A stretch of 5,992 bases of DNA from Pseudomonadota bacterium (GTDB lineage: Bacteria; Pseudomonadota; Gammaproteobacteria; Pseudomonadales; Cellvibrionaceae), in NCBI GenBank assembly GCA_023416875.1, contig JAEZGT010000343.1, positions 1 to 5,992 of the forward strand, given 5' to 3'. The notes under the pieces were generated by a model, which saw only the letters and a list, made by a program, of their open reading frames with translations, was not told the DNA's origin and did no database searches. Positions within the stretch are counted from its first letter, which is position 1. The number at the start of each line of letters is the position of its first letter. This document shows positions 1-4,705 of the stretch, piece by piece. The translations under genes and the position numbers were made by a program.

Positions 1-303
1 ATTGAGACAGAGTGCGAGGGTGAAATCCGCCACCGTTTGCTGGCCGAGATGGAGAATCATGGAATCCAGTTGCGCATCCGCCTGGCCGGAGAAGCCGTGT
101 TGATAAACCTGCAGCAGTTTTTCTTTCAGCATTCGCTGCGAGTCTATTAATTCAGCCAATTGCGCCGGCTCACTTCCGGGCGTGCGGGAGATCTGGAAAG
201 CTCTGGCAGCCAGCTCCGGCAGCTGAGGTACATGCACCGCATGATTATGCAGGCGGTTGTGCAGGGATTCTGCGATCACCTGTAGTTCGATGGCGTTTTC
301 CAT
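1..303 (-). CDS. HDOD-domain signalling protein (N-terminal part, cut by left edge)
   Basis: The frame is open for 101 codons from an ATG at 301-303 (read on the minus strand) to the window edge, so the C-terminus is missing. Around residues 24-101 the protein follows the HDOD pattern: VPQLPELAARAF (residues 25-36) matches the typical LP-x-LP opening, then comes LAELIDSQRMLKEKLLQVY, then a segment ending MILHLGQQTVADFTLALCL that matches the conserved LG-x-x-x-V-x-x helix. HDOD domains are non-catalytic relatives of HD phosphohydrolases and occur in bacterial signal transduction, chemosensory and c-di-GMP contexts. The usual DP and NS motifs of the family look replaced (DSQ, and no clear NS), so this is a divergent member. 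No strong Shine-Dalgarno precedes the ATG. An in-frame TTG two codons upstream is the only alternative, because a TAA at 349-351 closes the frame. It is divergent from the response regulator to its right. Whether further domains follow cannot be seen. Confidence 0.8.
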   Translation of the reverse strand, partial: MENAIELQVIAESLHNRLHNHAVHVPQLPELAARAFQISRTPGSEPAQLAELIDSQRMLKEKLLQVYQHGFSGQADAQLDSMILHLGQQTVADFTLALCLN

Positions 304-390
304 AAACAAAGCCGCTGAGTTGGAGCTGAATGGAGGGTGCGTCGCTTCTTAATAAATCTAGACACAAAATAAAGGTTTGCACGAATTCTT

Positions 391-422
391 ATTACAAAAA
401 TTCCCAAAGGTGTGTTTGTAAT
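391..422. repeat. Perfect 8-bp inverted repeat in the HDOD/response-regulator intergenic region
   Basis: ATTACAAA at 391-398 and its exact reverse complement TTTGTAAT at 415-422 are separated by 16 nt, giving 24 nt between half-site centres, a little over two helical turns. It lies in AT-rich DNA between two divergent genes and overlaps the candidate promoter of the plus-strand gene. It could be two half-sites of a dimeric or tetrameric regulator. A hairpin is less likely, because the stem would be short and AT-rich with a 16-nt loop. The arms are seen directly; the function is inferred. Chance occurrence in AT-rich sequence is possible. Confidence 0.45.
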
Positions 423-428
423 CATAAT
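401..428 (+). promoter_or_regulatory. Weak sigma70-like promoter candidate for the response regulator
   Basis: TTCCCA at 401-406 (4 of 6 to the -35 consensus) is followed by a 16-nt spacer and CATAAT at 423-428 (5 of 6 to the -10 consensus). Transcription would start near 435, giving a leader of about 90 nt. The right arm of the 8-bp inverted repeat sits immediately before the -10, which would suit a repressor site. The -35 is poor, so this is only the best candidate found by eye. Confidence 0.3.
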
Positions 429-526
429 ATGAAAGAAATGGCACAAAAAATTTCTAGTTGGCGCTACTAATTTTGGTGGCCCGGGCAGGCACTGGTATTT
501 GCGCGGAGGTTGACTAGATTTTATTA

Positions 527-1747
527 ATGCCAAATGGCGCGCCACCCAAACGAGCCCAGATCAAACCTATGCCGTACGACGTCCTTCTGTTGAGTCCGCA
601 GCTGTCCACTCTGGCGCGAGAAGTGACCAACTTCTTTCGGGCGGACGTAGCCAATGAGATGGAAGAGGTTCCCCAGCGGATGGCACAGAAGCGCTATCGG
701 GTGGTGGTAATGGATATGATCAACCAGAGCCAGATGGATCTTTCCACTTGCCATACCTTGTTGCAGCAGGACTACATGCACACAGTGCCGCTGGTGGTGC
801 TGACGACCGCTTATTCGGTAAAGGACAAGGTGAAAGCGCTGGAGATTGGTTGCGATGATCTGATCGACAGCAAAACCACGCCGGACGAAGTGTTTGCCCG
901 TATCACAAAAAGCATTTTTCACCAGATCGCCAATTCGCAGCTCAACCAGCGTCTGCTGCTTGCCACCGAAACTGCGCGCAGTGCCATGGTGGACAACAGC
1001 GATCTGGGAGCCAATATCCAGTTTCTGCTGCAAATCCAGAACTGCGACAATCTCGATCAACTGGGCCAGCAATTTTTTGCCACCATCCAGCGCTACGGTT
1101 TGTCCTGCAGTTTGCAGATGCGCAGTGAGATGGGCAAAAAAGATATGGAAGCCCACGGTATGGCCAAACATCTCGAATCCCAGCTGCTGTTCCAGCTCAA
1201 AGACAGCGGCCGTTACGTGGATTTCGGCCCGCGTACTATCGTCAATTACGACCGCGTTTCTCTGCTGATCAAAAACATGCCCCTTAACGATGCGGAGAAA
1301 TACGGCTCCATCAAAGACAACGCCTTTTGCCTGGTGCAGGGCATTAACGCGCGCATTCTCGCCCTGGAGGACCGCTTTAAATTGCTGGCGGAAAAAGAGG
1401 CGCTGCAGAAGCTCGGCAATGATGTGCGCAATGTGATGAGCGCGTTAAAGATCTCTTATCAGGATGTAATGCGCCAGATCGTCGGCGAGGTGGAAAACGT
1501 CGCCGAACGCCTGGAACATCGCCTGCCGCATCTGGCGTTGACCGAGGTGGACGAGCAGTACATTTACGCGCTGAGCGCCAAGCTGGTGGCGGAGACCAAT
1601 CGCATCTTCAACGAAGGCCTCAAGGTCGACGAATATTTCCAACGCCTGGAGAACGCGGTAAAGCGCAGTCTCGCATCAGCCAGTGAACCGTCGACAGTGC
1701 GCGAAGACCGCCCGCCGGACGCCAGCAATGTAATCGAGCTGTTTTAA
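527..1747 (+). CDS. Response regulator with divergent receiver domain, sensor-like middle and helical C-terminus
   Basis: 406 aa. Residues about 17-128 form a CheY-like receiver: beta1 YDVLLLSP, beta3 VVVMDM with the probable phosphoacceptor Asp63, beta4 PLVVLTT with Thr93/94, and IGCDDLIDSK at 107-116. Two features are atypical. The acidic pair after beta1 is missing (Ser-Pro there), and the invariant Lys before Pro is displaced: Ser115 occupies its place and Lys116 follows, with no KP motif. Residues about 140-275 look like a compact alpha/beta sensor domain of GAF type (GANIQFLLQIQNCDNLDQL, then SLLIKNMPLND at 245-255). I recall similar receiver-plus-sensor proteins in marine gammaproteobacteria. 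Residues about 276-380 are mostly helical and probably coiled coil; the last 25 residues look disordered. There is no HTH, GGDEF or EAL, so output is probably by protein contact. The start is uncertain: the GGAGG at 505-509 lies 17 nt before this ATG, while the in-frame ATG at 569 (MPYDVLLLSP) fits the domain boundary but also lacks a good ribosome site. Confidence 0.85.
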   Translation: MPNGAPPKRAQIKPMPYDVLLLSPQLSTLAREVTNFFRADVANEMEEVPQRMAQKRYRVVVMDMINQSQMDLSTCHTLLQQDYMHTVPLVVLTTAYSVKDKVKALEIGCDDLIDSKTTPDEVFARITKSIFHQIANSQLNQRLLLATETARSAMVDNSDLGANIQFLLQIQNCDNLDQLGQQFFATIQRYGLSCSLQMRSEMGKKDMEAHGMAKHLESQLLFQLKDSGRYVDFGPRTIVNYDRVSLLIKNMPLNDAEKYGSIKDNAFCLVQGINARILALEDRFKLLAEKEALQKLGNDVRNVMSALKISYQDVMRQIVGEVENVAERLEHRLPHLALTEVDEQYIYALSAKLVAETNRIFNEGLKVDEYFQRLENAVKRSLASASEPSTVREDRPPDASNVIELF

Positions 1748-1749
1748 TC

Positions 1750-4098
1750 TCAATCGAGCAGAAGGCCCAGGTTCAGCAACTGAGTTTCGCCATTGCTGCC
1801 GTCGACGCCGTCGTTATCGTTAACGATATAAATATCGCCGCTGCGAGTTACCGCCAGCCCTTCGATCTTTTCCAACACCAACCCGCCCGGCCGGGATAGA
1901 TCCGCCACAAGATCGCGCACCAGCGTTTTGCTAATGATGGATTCGTCGGTGACGCTGAAGCGATAAAGTTTTTTCACCCGCGCGTCCGGGCCAGCCTGAT
2001 TGTCCCGTTCCACCACCAGAAATTCCCCATTTCCCAAAGCCGCCAGATCCGATAACCCCACCCAGCCGCCATTGGGCGAGGTCGCCTCGTCGAGTGGATA
2101 GAAGAAAAAATTCCAGCTGCCATCGGCGGGATCCAGCACCGCGATACGCGCGTGAGTTTCACCCATCCAGGGGCGTTGCAAAGCGACATAAACCAGGCCG
2201 TTATCTTCCGCGATGCCTTCAAAGCCGAAGCGGATTTGTTTGGCATTGAGTTCTTCGGGCAGAGGAAAAGCCGCGGTGATGACACCAGCGGAATCGGTTT
2301 TCACCACCAGGTTCAAGCTGTTGATCGGACGTTTGGCGTCGTCCACGGCGCCGTCCCCTTCGGAGGCGATCCAAAATCCGCCATCACTGGCATGCGCTAT
2401 GGCTTCCGGGTCCAGATTGACGGTTTTGTCGGCATTAATGAGGCGCTTTAAATCCTCGGCGTCGAATACGGAGGCGCGGCTGGGATGATCGGCCGCCGCA
2501 GCAGGGTCGGCCAATTCGGCTGTGGGCAATCCCGCCAGCACATTCTGCTCGTCGCGCAGGTAGATTTCCTGAGTCAGCACTGCGGGCTTTTCGCTGATAT
2601 CCAACGTAAAAATGCGATTGCGTTGGTAATAACTGTCGTCAACGGCATAGAGAACGTGTTCCTGAAAGCGATCCGCCGCCAGACCGGATAGGGCGCCCCA
2701 GGGAATCGGTTTGCCATCCACCCGGTCCGCCGCAGTGATGGTGGGATATTGCGCGGGGCTCTGGTTGTAGCTGTAGATATTGACGCTGGAGCGCAGTGTG
2801 TCGGTGCGGCTGTCCTCCTCGCTGGCCGCAACGAGTAAATTCCGCGACGGAATGGCCAGAACGCCTTCCGGTGCCGCCGCAGCGGGCAACGCTTGTTTAA
2901 AAATCGGATTGAGCGGATTCGCTGCGTCGTAAACAAAAATGAGGCTGCTGCGCTCAGAGGCGACAAACAAAAAGCGCGCTTCGCCAAAGATGCCCACCTC
3001 CACGTTTTCCGGCTCATTGCCTTTGTTGTCGGAGCGGTCATCCGGGTAGTGACCCAACCGCACCGCCAGCAGGTCCAGTTGGTTACCGCTGGAGAACACC
3101 ACCTCGCCGGTGCGATTAAAAATCGTGAATCCGCGACTGCCGCCGGCCAAATCGCCTTCATCGGCACTGGCGAAATAATCGTTATCGATCCAGGCCACAC
3201 CATCGGGTTCGCGCATGACACCGGTTTGGTTTGCGGTGAGTGAGATTACTGCGGGAGATTCATCGGTATCGTCGATGTCGGTCAGGTCGGTTGTCCCGGC
3301 GGAGAAGTGACCGGTCACAGAGCCGCTGGCGAGATCCACCAAGACCAAATGATTGTTTTCCTGTAGAGAAACCACCGCGAGATTATCGCGGTTGATGTCC
3401 ACATACTCCGGTTCCGGATCCCCAGGATAGAGGTCCGCCAAACCCGTCAGCTCCACGGATCGGATGGTCCAGGCGGCAGGTGCCCCCTCCAAGTCGACAA
3501 TGATGAGCCCGCCTGCCGGTAATTGCGGTGGTATGCCTTCGTCCAGCTCCTCATCCCGTTCATTCTCAATGGCGATCACTGCATAACGGCCGTCTGGGCT
3601 TACGGCTACCGAATCCGGCTGTCCGCCCAGGTCAATGCTGTGCGCAAGGGTGTGCGAGTTGATCTCAATAACGTCGAGGCTGCCCGCGACCTCGACGAAA
3701 TTGTTCGAGCGGTTGACCGCCACCAGCGCATAAGCGCCGACCACAGCGACCGAGGTCGGTTCACCGCCAAGCGTTAGGGCGCCCAGGCCGAAAGGGGAGG
3801 CAGGGTCGGTGATGTCAATAAAACCAATCTGGCGGGCTGGACTGTTGCTATAGATCAGCGTCATGCCATCGCCACTCGCGGCGACAATTTCCGCAGCGGT
3901 CACTGTGTCATCGGCGCAGCTGCTGCCAACTTGGCTGCATACGGGAAAAGTGGCGATGCGGTTGAAGCTCATCTGCTGATCAACGGGAGCGTTACTGACC
4001 GTCTCGCGGTTGTTGCTTTCTTTGCACCCACCTAATAACAGCAGAATCAGAACGGCGGTGCTTAGCCCGAATAAGGGGTAACTCATAGTCTTCTCCAT
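1750..4098 (-). CDS. Lipoprotein with N-terminal beta-propeller-like half and C-terminal phytase-like (esterase-like) domain
   Basis: 782 aa from the upstream ATG. A signal peptide ends in the lipobox LLGGC, with Cys25 as lipidation site. Lys at +2, with no Asp, predicts outer-membrane sorting by the E. coli rule. Residues about 45-450 carry propeller-style repeats, for example GGEPTSVAVVGAYALVAVN (111-129), GGQPDSVAVSPDGRYAVIAIE (near 158-178) and APEGVLAIPSRNLLVAA (409-425). Residues about 455-782 match the phytase-like family (PF13449 type, often named esterase-like activity of phytase): LDPEAIAHASDGGFWIASEG (562-581), FGFEGIAEDNGLVYVALQRP, LVVERDNQ (694-701) and IEGLAVTRSGDIYIVNDNDG. The acidic loop D761-N-D-G-V-D766 could bind a metal. 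Cys54 and Cys61 could form a disulfide. The family's activity is poorly established, so a phosphatase or esterase role is inference. The true start may be the second ATG at 4084-4086, because GGAG lies 6 nt before it. Convergent with the response regulator; divergent from the cellulase. Confidence 0.88.
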   Translation of the reverse strand: MEKTMSYPLFGLSTAVLILLLLGGCKESNNRETVSNAPVDQQMSFNRIATFPVCSQVGSSCADDTVTAAEIVAASGDGMTLIYSNSPARQIGFIDITDPASPFGLGALTLGGEPTSVAVVGAYALVAVNRSNNFVEVAGSLDVIEINSHTLAHSIDLGGQPDSVAVSPDGRYAVIAIENERDEELDEGIPPQLPAGGLIIVDLEGAPAAWTIRSVELTGLADLYPGDPEPEYVDINRDNLAVVSLQENNHLVLVDLASGSVTGHFSAGTTDLTDIDDTDESPAVISLTANQTGVMREPDGVAWIDNDYFASADEGDLAGGSRGFTIFNRTGEVVFSSGNQLDLLAVRLGHYPDDRSDNKGNEPENVEVGIFGEARFLFVASERSSLIFVYDAANPLNPIFKQALPAAAAPEGVLAIPSRNLLVAASEEDSRTDTLRSSVNIYSYNQSPAQYPTITAADRVDGKPIPWGALSGLAADRFQEHVLYAVDDSYYQRNRIFTLDISEKPAVLTQEIYLRDEQNVLAGLPTAELADPAAAADHPSRASVFDAEDLKRLINADKTVNLDPEAIAHASDGGFWIASEGDGAVDDAKRPINSLNLVVKTDSAGVITAAFPLPEELNAKQIRFGFEGIAEDNGLVYVALQRPWMGETHARIAVLDPADGSWNFFFYPLDEATSPNGGWVGLSDLAALGNGEFLVVERDNQAGPDARVKKLYRFSVTDESIISKTLVRDLVADLSRPGGLVLEKIEGLAVTRSGDIYIVNDNDGVDGSNGETQLLNLGLLLD
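4084..4098 (-). promoter_or_regulatory. Start-site choice for the lipoprotein: GGAG before the second ATG
   Basis: Read on the minus strand, the first ATG (4096-4098) is followed within its own codons by GGAGAAGACT and then a second in-frame ATG (4084-4086). The GGAG has 6-nt spacing to the second ATG, a near-ideal ribosome site. The first ATG has only a GGGA about 10 nt upstream. Starting at the second ATG gives MSYPLFGLSTAVLILLLLGG, whose n-region has no positive charge; the first start supplies a Lys (MEKTM). The evidence is therefore split, with the second start favoured on ribosome binding. Confidence 0.5.
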
Positions 4099-4131
4099 GG
4101 TTGATGAATCCCGGAAGACTATTGCGCCAAT

Positions 4132-4160
4132 GTGACGGTATTGGGTCGTCTTTATGACAG
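4132..4160 (-). promoter_or_regulatory. Pho-box-like element upstream of the phytase-like lipoprotein
   Basis: On the minus strand CTGTCAT (4154-4160) matches the E. coli PhoB half-site exactly and is followed by AAAG. Two 11-nt steps downstream lies CCGTCAC (4132-4138, 5 of 7). The 7-mer between them, at the 11-nt register, is ACGACCC (4143-4149) and matches poorly (2 of 7). The 7+4 periodicity and AT-rich spacers (AAAG, AATA) are typical of PhoB sites. It lies about 35-60 bp upstream of the lipoprotein start, a sensible place for an activator. No good -10 was found at the expected distance, and the middle unit is weak. The repeat match is seen; phosphate control is inferred. Confidence 0.35.
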
Positions 4161-4529
4161 TTATGTTGCGAAGCGAGGCTGAAACGCGGACCGGAAGTGG
4201 CTCTAGTTATAAAGCCGGTTTGGCGCTTAGATTGTTTTCTTTCCCATTCGACAGGAATGCAGTGCGGGGCTCATAAGAAAGTATGGGGATGGGAAATCGG
4301 GACGTGAATGGCGCTTAAAGTGATGTTTCAGCGATATTCTTTAAAGTTATTAGCTATAAAAACTTGGCATAAAAACAGCGGCCTTTATGTTTTCTGATTT
4401 TTATAAATTCTTTTTAGTTTTGCTTGGGGCCATGAAATTCACATTAAATAATTAAAAAACCCTTTATAGACTAAGCACTAAGCCTTATTGATTAGGTCTT
4501 TTAATATCAGACTAAAGTCGCAATTTGAG

Positions 4530-4558
4530 TTGCCATGAGTCGCCCCGGCACATACAAT
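4530..4558 (+). promoter_or_regulatory. Near-consensus sigma70 promoter for the GH5 cellulase
   Basis: TTGCCA at 4530-4535 (5 of 6) and TACAAT at 4553-4558 (5 of 6) are separated by exactly 17 nt. Transcription would start near 4565, leaving a leader of about 140 nt before the ATG at 4706. This is the best sigma70 match seen in the window and is oriented correctly for the cellulase gene. Confidence 0.6.
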
Positions 4559-4569
4559 TTGGTCAAATT
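4556..4569. promoter_or_regulatory. Operator-like palindrome over the cellulase -10 and start site
   Basis: AATTTG (4556-4561), a GT centre, and CAAATT (4564-4569) form a perfect 6-bp inverted repeat. It overlaps the last bases of the -10 hexamer and the predicted transcription start. That position is classical for a repressor operator, so substrate-controlled repression is plausible. The regulator is unknown, and the AT-rich arms could arise by chance. Confidence 0.35.
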
Positions 4570-4600
4570 TGTCTCAGAAAATGATTTTGGTGACAAAGTA

Positions 4601-4634
4601 AACGGGAATGGATGTCGTCCGCGACAATCCCGTT
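4601..4634 (+). promoter_or_regulatory. Two-stem hairpin in the cellulase leader
   Basis: Outer arms AACGGGA (4601-4607) and TCCCGTT (4628-4634) pair over 7 bp. Inner arms TGTCG (4613-4617) and CGACA (4622-4626) pair over 5 bp around the tetraloop TCCG. An asymmetric internal loop (5 nt against 1 nt) lies between the stems. It lies about 36 nt downstream of the predicted transcription start and about 70 nt before the start codon. No U-run follows, so it is not a standard intrinsic terminator. It could stabilise the mRNA, bind a protein, or as DNA act as an operator. It matches no riboswitch class I recognise. Confidence 0.5.
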
Positions 4635-4693
4635 CCGACCCTAGTTGTTGGTGGTTTTGATAAAAACAGTACGAAGCCGCTATTCGAGGTGCA

Positions 4694-4697
4694 GAGG
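4694..4697 (+). promoter_or_regulatory. Shine-Dalgarno site of the cellulase gene
   Basis: GAGG lies 8 nt before the ATG at 4706-4708, a normal spacing. It supports this start, which is also the one that gives a complete signal peptide. Confidence 0.7.
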
Positions 4698-4705
4698 TTT
4701 TGGCA

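Larger units (their letters stand above)
4099..4705. other. 607-bp divergent intergenic region between lipoprotein and cellulase
   Basis: No convincing gene lies here. The part near the lipoprotein (about 4100-4320) has the base composition of its surroundings and holds the Pho-box-like element. From about 4320 to 4515 the DNA is strongly AT-rich and carries short repeats: ATAAAAAC at 4356-4363 and 4369-4376 (the latter extending to ATAAAAACAG, repeated at 4660-4669), ACTAAGC in tandem at 4470-4476 and 4477-4483, and AGACTAA at 4468-4474 and 4509-4515. TGGCGCTTA occurs at 4221-4229 and 4309-4317. From 4530 onward lie the cellulase promoter, palindrome and leader hairpin. A 22-codon ORF at 4387-4455 has no ribosome site and is not called. 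The length suggests regulated promoters for both flanking exported proteins. Confidence 0.7.

Noticed and set aside
505..515. GGAGG followed by TTG as an alternative start for the response regulator
   Set aside because: The TTG at 510-512 is out of frame with the response regulator and meets a TAA after five codons.
524..1171. 215-codon minus-strand open frame opposite the response regulator
   Set aside because: It is antisense to a clear receiver domain, has no recognisable motif and no independent ribosome site; a shadow frame.
2574..3221. 215-codon minus-strand frame inside the lipoprotein gene
   Set aside because: It is on the same strand but in another frame of a continuous 782-codon gene; its Arg/Pro/Trp-rich composition is typical of a frame shadow.
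4221..4317. Direct repeat TGGCGCTTA (4221-4229 and 4309-4317)
   Set aside because: Two 9-mers 88 bp apart with no symmetry or extension; compatible with chance.
4387..4455. 22-codon hydrophobic ORF (MFSDFYKFFLVLLGAMKF...) in the AT-rich intergenic region
   Set aside because: It could be a small membrane peptide, but there is no Shine-Dalgarno before the ATG, and Phe/Leu-rich short frames are expected by chance in AT-rich DNA.
4468..4504. Possible terminator: AGACTAA pairing with TTAGGTCT followed by TTTT
   Set aside because: The stem is AT-rich and bulged with a loop of about 17 nt, and no plus-strand gene lies upstream to be terminated.
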